NCBI GenBank assembly: GCA_910577645.1
Contig: CAJTOL010000013.1
Coordinates: forward strand, 1 to 64,000
Direction: 5' to 3'
Length of the DNA stretch: 64,000 nt
Source: an uncultured Lachnospiraceae bacterium
Lineage (GTDB): Bacteria; Bacillota; Clostridia; Lachnospirales; Lachnospiraceae
The notes beneath the pieces were generated by a model. That model searched no databases, was not told the origin of the DNA, and saw only the letters and a list, made by a program, of their open reading frames with translations. Of this stretch, positions 41,238-49,711 are shown in pieces; the stretch's first letter is position 1, and each line of letters starts with the position of its first letter. The position numbers were made by a program, and so were the translations under genes.

Positions 41238-42455
41238 ATGAAAAAGAATATCATTGTTGGCCAGTCCGGCGGCCCAACTGCAGTAATCAATGCCAGCCTG
41301 TACGGAGTGGTACGGGAAGGGATTTCACAGGGAGATGAGATCGGGAAGGTCTATGGTATGATTCATGGCATTGAGGGCTTTATGGCCGGAAGAGTGATGG
41401 AATTATCCGCCCTGCCGTCAGAAGAGCTGGAACTTTTAAAGCTTACCCCTGCAGCATATCTGGGCTCCTGCCGCTATAAGCTTCCTGAAGACTTAAGCCA
41501 TATCTGCTATCAGGAGCTGTTTGAAAAATTCCGTCAGATGGATATCGGCTATTTCTTCTATATAGGAGGAAATGATTCCATGGACACGGTAAGCAAGCTG
41601 TCCCGATACGCCGCCGCCCGCCATATTGACGTGAAAGTAATCGGCATCCCTAAAACCATTGACAATGATCTGATTATGACCGACCATACTCCCGGATACG
41701 GAAGCGCCGCCAAATATGTAGCCGCCACGGTTCGGGAAATCGTGCTGGATTCCTCAGGCTACCAGCAGAAATCGGTTACCATTGTGGAGCTGATGGGCCG
41801 CCATGCCGGCTGGATTACTGCTGCCAGTGTTTTGGCAAGAAAGTATAAAGGGGACAACCCGGCGCTTATTTACCTTCCTGAGACGGATTTTGATATGGAA
41901 CAGTTTGCCTATGATGTAGAAAAGGCGTTGGAAAAGCAGCCTAACGTGATTATTTGCATTTCTGAAGGAATCTCTGATTCCAGAGGCCGGTTTATCTGTG
42001 AATACGCGGAGGAAGCCAGAGTGGATACCTTTGGTCATAAGATGCTGACAGGAAGCGGAAAGGTGCTGGAGAATTTTGTCCGGGATCGGTTTGGGGTTAA
42101 GGTAAGATCCGTGGAATTAAATGTGAGTCAGCGCTGCTCCGGCATGATTGCATCTAAAACCGATATTGAAGAGGCGGCGATGGCGGGAGCCTGGGGCGTG
42201 AAAAAGGCCCTTGAGGGAGTAACCGGCCAGATGGTTACATTTTTCCGCAAATCGGACAGTCCTTATGAGATAGAGTACGGTACAGTAGATGTAAATCAGG
42301 TTTGCAATCAGGAAAAGAAATTTCCGGCAGAATGGATTACCGGAAAGGGCGCCGACATTGGAGAAGAATTTTTCGCCTATGTTCTGCCTCTGATTCAGGG
42401 AGAAACGGATCAGAAAATGGAAAATGGACTGCCGGTATACGCATACAGGAAATAA
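41238..42455 (+). CDS. pfp: Phosphofructokinase, probably PPi-dependent
   Basis: It phosphorylates fructose-6-phosphate in glycolysis. The 405-residue protein shows VGQSGGPTAVINASL, YIGGNDSMDT and GIPKTIDNDL. The Lys in PKTIDND (Gly in ATP-PFK) is typical of pyrophosphate-dependent enzymes. MGRHAGW and ISEGISDSRG are also conserved. PPi use would make the step reversible and save ATP. AAGGAG lies nine nt before the ATG at 41238; the in-frame extension from 41070 covers the structured leader and is rejected. Confidence 0.9.
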   Translation: MKKNIIVGQSGGPTAVINASLYGVVREGISQGDEIGKVYGMIHGIEGFMAGRVMELSALPSEELELLKLTPAAYLGSCRYKLPEDLSHICYQELFEKFRQMDIGYFFYIGGNDSMDTVSKLSRYAAARHIDVKVIGIPKTIDNDLIMTDHTPGYGSAAKYVAATVREIVLDSSGYQQKSVTIVELMGRHAGWITAASVLARKYKGDNPALIYLPETDFDMEQFAYDVEKALEKQPNVIICISEGISDSRGRFICEYAEEARVDTFGHKMLTGSGKVLENFVRDRFGVKVRSVELNVSQRCSGMIASKTDIEEAAMAGAWGVKKALEGVTGQMVTFFRKSDSPYEIEYGTVDVNQVCNQEKKFPAEWITGKGADIGEEFFAYVLPLIQGETDQKMENGLPVYAYRK

Positions 42456-42541
42456 AAAGCTTTACAACAATCATAGTTTTGTTATATACTAACCTTTAGA
42501 GGTTTTACCCTGAATATATACAAAGAAGGATGGATAGTTTA

Positions 42542-43051
42542 ATGGCAATTTTAGAAACCTGGAGAAACCTGGCATATGGCGATGGTTTAGATGATAAAAA
42601 GAGAGAAGAGCTGTGGACCGGCTATTTCAGCATTGAGAAAGGAATTTATGAGCAGATCCTTTCCAATCCCACAGAGGTGATTACCGGTACGGTAAAGGAG
42701 CTGGCTGAAAAATACAACACAGAGCTGTTAATTATGACCGGATTTTTAGATGGAATTAATGAAAGCTTAAAAGGATACCAAAACCCCATTGATACCATGG
42801 AGGAAGATACAGAAGTTCGTATTGAAATCGATCCGGAGAAGCTTTACTACAATATGGTAGAGGCAAAGGCAGACTGGCTGTATGAGCTTCCCCAGTGGGA
42901 TGCAATCCTTTCTGAGGAGCGCAGAAAAGAGCTTTACAAGGAGCAGAAGGCATCGGGAACTGTCCGCAAGGAGCAGAAGGTATACCCCAATGATCCCTGT
43001 CCCTGCGGAAGCGGCAAGAAATATAAAAAGTGCTGCGGCAAGAATGCATAA
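42542..43051 (+). CDS. SEC-C motif protein of unknown function
   Basis: This 169-residue protein has a helical acidic body (ETWRNLAYGDGLDDKKREEL, EVRIEIDPEKLYYNMVEAK). It ends in a SEC-C zinc motif, CPCGSGKKYKKCC, as on SecA tails. In SecA it binds SecB and ribosomes; here the partner is unknown. ATG 42542 was chosen because ATG 42530 sits directly on its ribosome site. It has its own terminator. Confidence 0.82.
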   Translation: MAILETWRNLAYGDGLDDKKREELWTGYFSIEKGIYEQILSNPTEVITGTVKELAEKYNTELLIMTGFLDGINESLKGYQNPIDTMEEDTEVRIEIDPEKLYYNMVEAKADWLYELPQWDAILSEERRKELYKEQKASGTVRKEQKVYPNDPCPCGSGKKYKKCCGKNA

Positions 43052-43091
43052 AAGTCTGACCGATATTGATATCAGACTGCAGATAAGGACA

Positions 43092-43121
43092 AGCCCGGGA
43101 GGCATCTCTCGGGCTGTTTTT
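43092..43121 (+). terminator. Terminator of the SEC-C gene
   Basis: AGCCCGGGAG and CTCTCGGGCT form a 10-bp stem with a GCAT loop, followed by TGTTTTT. Confidence 0.85.
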
Positions 43122-43185
43122 CACTCTATTCCCTCAATGGACAAAGGGATGCTGAGAGTATGGAAAATAGAAACAGGAGGATAAA

Positions 43186-43977
43186 ATGGACGCTTACACA
43201 AGTTTTGCGGCAGTTTACGATCTGTTCATGGACAATATCCCTTATGAGGAATGGTGCGCTTATCTTACAAGCCTTTTAAAAGAAAGAGGGGTTGGGGACG
43301 GCCTGGTTTTGGATCTGGGATGCGGCACCGGAAGCCTTACAGAACTTTTGGCGGCAGAGGGGTACGACATGATCGGCGTGGACAATGCGGCGGATATGCT
43401 GGAAATGGCTGCAGAGAAAAAGCTTGCAAGCGGAAGGGATATTCTTTACCTGCTTCAGGATATGCGGGAACTGGAACTGTACGGCACTGTGACGGCGGTA
43501 GTCAGTATCTGTGACTCCATAAACTATATTCTGGATTATGGGGATCTGGTTCAGGTTTTTTCTCTGGTAAATAATTATCTGGATCCGGGAGGGGTATTTA
43601 TTTTTGACTTAAACACAGAATATAAATACCGGGAGATCCTGGGGGAATCTACCATTGCAGAGAACCGGGAGGAAGGCAGCTTTATCTGGGAAAACTATTT
43701 TGACGAGGAAACGGGGATCAATGAGTACGATTTAACCTTATTTATCCGTGGGGAAAATAAGCAGGATTCTCTGTTTCAAAGGTTTGAAGAAACCCATTAC
43801 CAGCGAGCCTATTCAGTAGAAGAAATTAAAAAAGCCCTGGAGGAAGCAGGTCTGGCTTTTGAGACCTGCTATGACGCCTTTACCAGAGAGCCGCCCAGAC
43901 AGGACAGCGAAAGGATATACGTGATTGCCCGGGAAAAAGGCAAAAAGCAGTTGAAATTTGTTAGAAATACAACGTAA
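43186..43977 (+). CDS. Class I SAM-dependent methyltransferase (YqeM-like)
   Basis: This 263-residue protein shows SFAAVYDLFMDNIPYEEW, the SAM site LVLDLGCGTGSLTELL, and VVSICDSINYIL. The N-terminal Y-D-x-F-M motif and overall pattern match the YqeM group next to ribosome-associated genes, whose substrate is unknown. AGGAGG stands a few nt before the ATG. It is followed by hslO after 32 nt and likely co-transcribed. Confidence 0.85.
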   Translation: MDAYTSFAAVYDLFMDNIPYEEWCAYLTSLLKERGVGDGLVLDLGCGTGSLTELLAAEGYDMIGVDNAADMLEMAAEKKLASGRDILYLLQDMRELELYGTVTAVVSICDSINYILDYGDLVQVFSLVNNYLDPGGVFIFDLNTEYKYREILGESTIAENREEGSFIWENYFDEETGINEYDLTLFIRGENKQDSLFQRFEETHYQRAYSVEEIKKALEEAGLAFETCYDAFTREPPRQDSERIYVIAREKGKKQLKFVRNTT

Positions 43978-44009
43978 TTAATGAAAAACCAACAAAGAGA
44001 GGGAGAAAG

Positions 44010-44891
44010 ATGTCTGATTATATTATCCGCGGGACTGCGGCAGAAGGCCAGATCCGCGCTTTTGCTGCAACTACAAGGGAGCTGACAGAGCATGCCCGTC
44101 AGGCCCACAACACCAGCCCGGTGGCAACAGCCGCCCTGGGCCGCCTTCTTACAGCAGGCGGAATGATGGGAATTACCATGAAAGGGGAGGAAGATCTTCT
44201 AACCCTGAAAATCCAGGGAGACGGCCCCATTGAGGGGCTGACCGTTACAGCTGACTCCCACGGAAGGGTAAAAGGCTATGTCTATAACCCTGCTGTTATG
44301 CTGCCCCCCAACGCAAAAGGAAAGCTGGATGTAGGCGGGGCTTTGGGAGTTGGAGTATTAAGCGTGATCAAAGATATTGGCTTAAAAGAGCCTTATGTGG
44401 GTCAGACTATTTTGGTTACCGGAGAGATTGCCGAGGATTTAACTTATTATTATGCAACCTCTGAGCAGACCCCTTCCTCAATTGCTTTGGGAGTCTTGAT
44501 GAACAAGGACAACACGGTCCGTCAGGCCGGAGGATTTATGATTCAGCTTATGCCCGGGGCGTCGGAGGAGATTATCGGCAAATTGGAGGAGCGTCTGGAA
44601 AAAATCACCTCCGTCACGGCATTGCTGGACGAGGGAAATACTCCGGAGAAAATTTTGGAACATATCCTGGGAGACTTTGGATTGGAGATAAATGAGACTG
44701 TAGAAACAAAATTCTACTGCAATTGTACAAAGGAGAGGGTGGAAAAGGCCCTTGTAAGTATCGGAAAAAAAGAACTTCAGGAAATGATTGACGAGGGGAA
44801 AGAAATAGAGGTGAACTGCCATTTCTGCAGCCGCCGCTATGGATTTTCTGTGGAAGAATTGGGAGAGCTTATGAGCCGCGCTTCCCATTAG
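44010..44891 (+). CDS. hslO: Redox-regulated chaperone Hsp33
   Basis: This holdase is activated by oxidation. The 293-residue protein has the N-terminal body (IIRGTAAEGQIRAFA, GRLLTAGGMMGITMKGEED). The zinc-binding redox switch has Cys237/Cys239 in FYCNCTKER and Cys270/Cys273 in CHFCSRRY. All four cysteines are present. GAGAGGGAG precedes the ATG. It suits oxygen-stress protection in an anaerobe. Confidence 0.97.
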   Translation: MSDYIIRGTAAEGQIRAFAATTRELTEHARQAHNTSPVATAALGRLLTAGGMMGITMKGEEDLLTLKIQGDGPIEGLTVTADSHGRVKGYVYNPAVMLPPNAKGKLDVGGALGVGVLSVIKDIGLKEPYVGQTILVTGEIAEDLTYYYATSEQTPSSIALGVLMNKDNTVRQAGGFMIQLMPGASEEIIGKLEERLEKITSVTALLDEGNTPEKILEHILGDFGLEINETVETKFYCNCTKERVEKALVSIGKKELQEMIDEGKEIEVNCHFCSRRYGFSVEELGELMSRASH

Positions 44892-44947
44892 GCTAAGGAA
44901 CCAGGCGCGATCTCCATAGAGAGCTTTTCAGGATATTCCATAACAAA

Positions 44948-44990
44948 AAGAACCGGTATCATAAGGTAAGATACCGGTTCTTATTTGTAA
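44948..44990. terminator. Bidirectional terminator hslO/csp
   Basis: AAGAACCGGTATC and GATACCGGTTCTT form a 13-bp stem around a 9-nt loop. T-runs exist on both strands, serving hslO and the convergent cold-shock gene. Confidence 0.9.
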
Positions 44991-45071
44991 TCATTGAATC
45001 CAATATAACTTTATTTCAATTACATAAACATGATCTATATGATTGAAAAAGGTACACTGCTGACTAGATGA

Positions 45072-45269
45072 TTATAATTTGGTAACATTGGTTGCCTGGG
45101 GTCCCTTTGCACCGTTAACTACGTCGAATTCAACCTCAGCGCCCTCGTCTAAAGACTTGAAGCCTTCCATGTTTAATCCGGAGTAGTGTACGAATACGTC
45201 GTTACCCTGCTCATCGGAAATGAATCCGTAGCCCTTCTGATTATTGAACCACTTAACTGTACCTTTCAT
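45072..45269 (-). CDS. csp: CspA-family cold-shock protein
   Basis: This 65-residue single cold-shock domain has both RNA-binding motifs, KGYGFISDE and VFVHYSGL. It binds single-stranded RNA/DNA as an RNA chaperone. GGAGG lies before the ATG. Its 5' leader (about 55 nt) begins with a perfect 7-bp hairpin TCCGTAA/TTACGGA, possibly an mRNA-stability element. Unlike E. coli cspA the leader is short. It ends at the terminator shared with hslO. Confidence 0.97.
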   Translation of the reverse strand: MKGTVKWFNNQKGYGFISDEQGNDVFVHYSGLNMEGFKSLDEGAEVEFDVVNGAKGPQATNVTKL

Positions 45270-45328
45270 TATGATACCTCCAAAAAAATAAGAAAAATTA
45301 CTCCGTAAGTTATTTTACGGATGTCCTA

Positions 45329-45357
45329 AGAATAGCACAGTTTTAATCCGGTGTCAA
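45329..45357 (-). promoter_or_regulatory. Cold-shock gene promoter
   Basis: On the minus strand TTGACA (45357-45352) and TATTCT (45334-45329) are 17 nt apart. The transcript would start at the leader hairpin (45302-45321). Confidence 0.7.
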
Positions 45358-45449
45358 ATGGTTTTCGTGTCAATTTTTGGAAATTTATGCAGGGGGAATA
45401 AGGGGGAAATATACGGAAATTTCCCACCGTCTGAACTGTCACGAAAAAA

Positions 45450-45477
45450 TTGCATTTTGGGAAAAAGCTGTTATACT
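45450..45477 (+). promoter_or_regulatory. Promoter of the DUF5662 gene
   Basis: TTGCAT (45450-45455) and TATACT (45472-45477) are 16 nt apart. The 16-mer CCGTCTGAACTGTCAC (45427-45442) upstream is identical to 14101-14116 in front of the prmA promoter. Confidence 0.55.
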
Positions 45478-45523
45478 GGTAAAAGAACAAAGACCCGGCT
45501 GGCAAATAAGGAGGATAAGCGGT

Positions 45524-46069
45524 ATGGAATTTCGAAATATAGGAAGGCATTTCTACACCATTACAGAGCATAAGCTTTTCGTTATGAAGCATTGCTTTAT
45601 GGTAGGCTTGTACCGGCAGGGGCTGCTTCACGACCTGTCCAAATACAGCCCGGAGGAATTCTGGACCGGAGTCCGGTACTATCAGGGGGATCGGAGTCCC
45701 AACGCGGCGGAGCGGGAGATATTGGGATTCTCCAAAGCCTGGCTTCATCATAAAGGGCGGAATAAGCACCATTTTGAATACTGGATTGATGTATCAAAAA
45801 ACAAAGAAGAAGGGCTGATTGGAAACAAAATGCCTTTAAACTATGTAATCGAGATGGTAATGGACAGGATAGCCGCATGTAAGGTCTATAAAGGCAAAGA
45901 CTATTACGACGGCGCTGCCTGGGAATATTATGAGAGAACCAGACAATTTATCACCATTCATCCGGAAACCAGGGCGCTTTTAGAAAGGCTCCTCTGGATG
46001 CTGAAACAAAAGGGAGAGAAAAAAACCTTTTCCTATATCCGCAAGCTGCTGAAAAAAGGAAGCTATTAA
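45524..46069 (+). CDS. DUF5662 family protein
   Basis: This 181-residue protein has His-rich motifs RQGLLHDLSKYSPEEFW, SKAWLHHKGRNKHHFEYW and a helical C-terminus. The HD and HHxxxxHH pattern suggests metal binding and possibly a hydrolase, but the function is unknown. AGGAGG lies nine nt before the ATG at 45524; a long in-frame extension from 45377 overlaps the promoter and is rejected. Its 3' end overlaps the convergent yprB-like gene by 4 nt with no terminator between. Confidence 0.8.
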   Translation: MEFRNIGRHFYTITEHKLFVMKHCFMVGLYRQGLLHDLSKYSPEEFWTGVRYYQGDRSPNAAEREILGFSKAWLHHKGRNKHHFEYWIDVSKNKEEGLIGNKMPLNYVIEMVMDRIAACKVYKGKDYYDGAAWEYYERTRQFITIHPETRALLERLLWMLKQKGEKKTFSYIRKLLKKGSY

Positions 46070-47175
46070 TTTACCGGGATCTTGGGACATAAAAGCTTTA
46101 AAACGCCGTCCAGATAGGATGCCGCATTGTCAGGGTCCTGGAAAAGTTCCGGACAGTATTTGACATAAGTCTGCTTTTCTTTATAGTTTTTTTTGAATAC
46201 CGGAGTCCAGACAGGCCGGGGCTGGGGAAGAAACAGGCCTGAGGATCTGGTGTAGCAGGTAGCGGCGGTAGCCTTTTTTCTGGCGGAGCGATCTACAAAC
46301 TCTCCCAGGCTTTTATGGACGGCAGTATCCTCCTGAGGGAGATAATAATAATCCTTATAATCCGGATAAAAATATTTCAGCTCCCCTTCTGTAAGGGGAA
46401 CGCTGCATACCAGGCGGTTTTCATCGCAGGACAGGGTAAAGGTCCCGTCAGAAACGGACCATGGTGAAGGGACAGAACAGGCGCTCTCGTAAGTTAATTC
46501 CAGATGGGTTTCCGGTGTGCCAAAAATGTCATGGATAGTGGAGGTGTCCTGATCTGCAAAGGAAAAACTGCCTTCCAGCATATCACAGTAATTTAGAACA
46601 GGAAGAATCAGGGGCATCCCTTCCAAATCCTCTTTGTTATGAAGAATCAGCATATTGTAGAGAAAATCCTCACCGGTAACCAGATAGTCCTGATAGACCT
46701 GGATAAGCTGGCCGCCGGAATAGGGATCTGTGCGGAAAATTCCCAGAAACCGCTCAATGGCTTTCTGCTTTAGGCTTTCCAAACCTAAAAGCCCTTTGTA
46801 GGGCTTAATCTTTCGGTAAATATCCAGACTTTTAACTCCGGAAAAATCATAGTTAAGGCCATAATGGCAGCAGCGCTTTAACAGATAGGGGATGTCAAAG
46901 CCGTCTCCGTTAAAGTGTACCAGGACAGAAAAGTTTTGCAGGAAGGAGAAAAAGGCATGGAGAAGCTCCGGCTCTGCCTCTCTGGTGTCGGCAAACCACT
47001 GGAAAAGCTGCCAGCGATTTTCCCGGTAACAGGCGCAGCCGATAAGGTACAGGGAAGAGGTATCGCCGGAAAAGCCGGTGGTTTCAATATCAAAAAACAG
47101 CAGATCCGACAAGGGCCCCAGCCTTTCCAGAGGATAGGCGGCAGGGAAATCTATGGTGTGACGGACAGTAATCAT
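46066..47175 (-). CDS. YprB-like RNase-H-fold exonuclease
   Basis: This 369-residue protein has a DEDD-type exonuclease core: LLFFDIETTGFSGD, VHFNGDGFDIPYLL, LDIYRKI and LHNKEDLEGMP, carrying the acidic metal ligands. A non-recognised C-terminal region (about 230-369) follows. YprB proteins are predicted 3'-5' nucleases, often beside a DEAD/DEAH helicase; none lies next to it here. The ATG at 47175 has AGGAGG 11 nt upstream; a TTG at 47199 is possible. Confidence 0.85.
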   Translation of the reverse strand: MITVRHTIDFPAAYPLERLGPLSDLLFFDIETTGFSGDTSSLYLIGCACYRENRWQLFQWFADTREAEPELLHAFFSFLQNFSVLVHFNGDGFDIPYLLKRCCHYGLNYDFSGVKSLDIYRKIKPYKGLLGLESLKQKAIERFLGIFRTDPYSGGQLIQVYQDYLVTGEDFLYNMLILHNKEDLEGMPLILPVLNYCDMLEGSFSFADQDTSTIHDIFGTPETHLELTYESACSVPSPWSVSDGTFTLSCDENRLVCSVPLTEGELKYFYPDYKDYYYLPQEDTAVHKSLGEFVDRSARKKATAATCYTRSSGLFLPQPRPVWTPVFKKNYKEKQTYVKYCPELFQDPDNAASYLDGVLKLLCPKIPVN

Positions 47176-47273
47176 AGGTATGGAATCCTCCTGAAGCAAT
47201 GGAATCTATATCAGCAATTATACGGAACAGAAAAGAGAAAGTCAATGAAAATAGAATATTTGTTCGATTGAGG

Positions 47274-47302
47274 TTGCATTGAAAACGGGTCTATGTTATG
47301 AT
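47274..47302 (+). promoter_or_regulatory. ruvAB promoter
   Basis: TTGCAT (47274-47279) and TATGAT (47297-47302) are 17 nt apart, 30 nt before the ruvA start. No SOS box was recognised. Confidence 0.6.
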
Positions 47303-47332
47303 GAAATGCAAAAGATTGCAAAAGGAGAAGTT

Positions 47333-47962
47333 ATGATTTCTTATATAAAAGGCCCGTTGATGGAAATTGACGGGGACTTGATTGTAATAGAGGCAGGAAA
47401 TATAGGTTTTGGTATCCGGGTTCCGTTATCTCTGCTGGACGAACTGCCTAAGGTGGGGGAGACGGTAAGAGTCTATACTTATTTTCAGGTTCGGGAGGAT
47501 GCCATGAGTCTCTATGGCTTTCTCCACCGCCAGGACAGGGAAATGTTTAAACAGCTTTTGGGAGTCAATGGCGTGGGGCCCAAAGGGGCATTGGGGATTT
47601 TATCTGCCCTGCGGCCGGATGCTCTGCGGATGGCCATTATTTCCGGGGATGTGAAGGCGATTTCCAAGGCGCCTGGGATTGGGTCAAAGACCGCCCAGAG
47701 GGTAATTTTGGATTTAAAAGACAAAATTTCTTCAGAAGATTTGTTCCCTGCGGCAGGAGACGGGGGATTCCTGGAAAATTCCGGAATTCAATCCGGAATA
47801 GACGGCTATGGGGATGCGGCCCGTGAGGCTGTCAGCGCCCTGGTAGCTCTGGGATACTCTAATATGGAGGCGGCCAGAGCGGTGAAAAAGGCAGAAATAA
47901 CAGATGATATGACAACAGAGGATGTGCTGAAAGCCTCCCTGCGTCATTTGTCATTTTTATAG
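47333..47962 (+). CDS. ruvA: Holliday junction protein RuvA
   Basis: This 209-residue protein binds four-way junctions and loads RuvB. It shows MISYIKGPLMEIDGDLIVIE, helix-hairpin-helix motifs LLGVNGVGPKGALGIL and ISKAPGIGSKTAQRVILDLK, and a C-terminal RuvB-contacting UBA-like domain (EAVSALVALGYSNMEA). AAAGGAG precedes the ATG at 47333. ruvB follows after 12 nt. No ruvC gene is in the window, as is normal in Firmicutes (RecU). Confidence 0.97.
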   Translation: MISYIKGPLMEIDGDLIVIEAGNIGFGIRVPLSLLDELPKVGETVRVYTYFQVREDAMSLYGFLHRQDREMFKQLLGVNGVGPKGALGILSALRPDALRMAIISGDVKAISKAPGIGSKTAQRVILDLKDKISSEDLFPAAGDGGFLENSGIQSGIDGYGDAAREAVSALVALGYSNMEAARAVKKAEITDDMTTEDVLKASLRHLSFL

Positions 47963-47974
47963 AGGTGAGGATCC

Positions 47975-48979
47975 ATGGACAGGAGAATTATTACCACCGA
48001 GATAACCGAAGAGGACAAAAAAATCGACACCAGCCTGAGGCCGCAGCTCCTTTGTGAGTATATTGGCCAGGAGAAGATTAAAACCACCTTAAAAATTTAT
48101 ATCGATGCCGCCAAATCCAGAAACGAGGCTCTGGATCATGTGCTGTTTTACGGCCCTCCCGGTCTGGGAAAGACTACCCTGGCAGGAATTATCGCCAAGG
48201 AGATGGGAACCAACATGAAGGTTACATCCGGGCCGGCCATTGAAAAGCCCGGGGAGATGGCGGCTATTTTAAACAATCTCCAGGAGGGGGACGTTCTTTT
48301 TGTAGATGAGATCCACCGGCTTAACCGTCAGGTGGAGGAGGTGTTATATCCGGCTATGGAGGACTATGCCATAGATATTATGCTGGGAAAGGATTCCTCC
48401 GCCCGGTCTATTCGTCTGGATTTGCCTAAGTTTACCCTGGTAGGCGCCACCACCAGAGCCGGCCTTTTAACCGCCCCCCTGCGGGATCGGTTCGGTGTGG
48501 TTCAGAAATTGGAATTTTATACTCCGAAAGAGCTTACTACCATTGTACTCCGTTCCTCCATGGCCTTGGGGGTGGAGATTGACACTGCCGGAGCTGCAGA
48601 GATAGCCAAAAGATCCAGAGGTACTCCCCGCCTTGCCAACCGCCTGTTAAAAAGGGTCCGGGATTTTGCCCAGGTAAAGTATGATGGACGGATTACCAAG
48701 GAGGTGGCAGACTTTGCCCTGGACATTCTGGATGTGGATAAACTGGGCTTGGATCAGAATGACAGGAACATTTTGCTTATGATTATTGAAAAATTCGGCG
48801 GCGGCCCGGTAGGCTTAGATACTCTGGCAGCGGCCCTGGGGGAGGATTCCGGGACTTTGGAGGATGTATATGAGCCTTACCTTTTGATGAATGGGCTTAT
48901 TAACCGCACCCCCAGAGGAAGGCTGGCAACAGAGCATGCTTACCGGCATCTTGGCATCAGCAGAGAGGAAAACAGTTAA
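47975..48979 (+). CDS. ruvB: Holliday junction helicase RuvB
   Basis: This 334-residue AAA+ motor drives branch migration. It shows LRPQLLCEYIGQEKIK, Walker A YGPPGLGKTTLA, Walker B FVDEIHRL, sensor 1 VGATTRAG, and arginine finger/sensor 2 region RGTPRLANRLLKRVRD. A winged-helix end (IEKFGGGPVGLDTLAAALGE) follows. Length is normal. GAGGTGAGG precedes the ATG. Same operon as ruvA. Confidence 0.98.
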   Translation: MDRRIITTEITEEDKKIDTSLRPQLLCEYIGQEKIKTTLKIYIDAAKSRNEALDHVLFYGPPGLGKTTLAGIIAKEMGTNMKVTSGPAIEKPGEMAAILNNLQEGDVLFVDEIHRLNRQVEEVLYPAMEDYAIDIMLGKDSSARSIRLDLPKFTLVGATTRAGLLTAPLRDRFGVVQKLEFYTPKELTTIVLRSSMALGVEIDTAGAAEIAKRSRGTPRLANRLLKRVRDFAQVKYDGRITKEVADFALDILDVDKLGLDQNDRNILLMIIEKFGGGPVGLDTLAAALGEDSGTLEDVYEPYLLMNGLINRTPRGRLATEHAYRHLGISREENS

Positions 48980-49002
48980 AATTTCATGTTTTCTAACTTT
49001 TC

Positions 49003-49031
49003 TTGACAGTGGGAGTGTGTTATACTATATA
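49003..49031 (+). promoter_or_regulatory. zapA promoter
   Basis: TTGACA (49003-49008) and TATATA (49026-49031) have a 17-nt spacer; an overlapping TATACT at 49021 has a poor spacing. Confidence 0.55.
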
Positions 49032-49085
49032 TCTATAAGGCAAAATTTGCCTGCCCAAACCAAGAAAACAGGAGAACAACCCTTT

Positions 49086-49649
49086 ATGGATTCCAAAAAT
49101 TATGCAGAAGTATTAATAGACGGCAATGTATACACTTTGGCTGGCGCAGAAGAAAAGAGCTATTTCCAGAAGGTTGCCGTATATATTAACGAAAAGATTG
49201 ACCAGCTGAAGTCCCAGCCCGGCTTTACTAAGCAGAGTGACGACTATCGGAATGTTATGGTGGAGCTGAATATAGCAGATGACTATTTTAAAGCCATGGA
49301 CAAGCTGAAGGCTATGGAGGCCCAAAAGACTGACATGGAGAGGGAGATATACAGCTTAAAACATGAGCTGGTCAGCACCCAGATGAAACTGGAGGCTGCC
49401 CTCAGGAGCCTGGATGATTTCCAGAGAAAACAGAAGGGGCAGGAGGAGGAGCTGAAAAAGGCTCTGTCCAGGATAAAGGCCAGTGAAGAGCTGGAGGCGG
49501 CGGAAAAGGAAGAGGAGGAAAAGGCCGCCGCGGTAACAGCGGCTTTTGAGGCGGCAAAAAATGCCGGATTTATACCTTCTGCTTCTCAGATTCCCCCGTC
49601 CCAGAAGGGTGGACACAGCAGCAGAAAAGGAAAAGGTAAAAATACGTAA
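49086..49649 (+). CDS. zapA: Cell division protein ZapA, long form
   Basis: ZapA cross-links FtsZ filaments. This 187-residue protein has the N-terminal ZapA globular part (YAEVLIDGNVYTLAGAEEKS, YFQKVAVYINEKIDQLKS) and a long coiled coil (about 70-155). An Ala/Glu-rich then basic Ser/Gly/Lys tail follows. Typical ZapA is about 85-110 residues, so this one has an extended C-terminus. AGGAG lies 11 nt before the ATG; the in-frame extension into ruvB is rejected. It leads a set of division and wall genes. Confidence 0.88.
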   Translation: MDSKNYAEVLIDGNVYTLAGAEEKSYFQKVAVYINEKIDQLKSQPGFTKQSDDYRNVMVELNIADDYFKAMDKLKAMEAQKTDMEREIYSLKHELVSTQMKLEAALRSLDDFQRKQKGQEEELKKALSRIKASEELEAAEKEEEEKAAAVTAAFEAAKNAGFIPSASQIPPSQKGGHSSRKGKGKNT

Positions 49650-49711
49650 TTACTTGGGGGGCGTTGCAAAGGTGCGCCCCTTATTTTATCACACCGGGAA
49701 GGAGAATGGCA

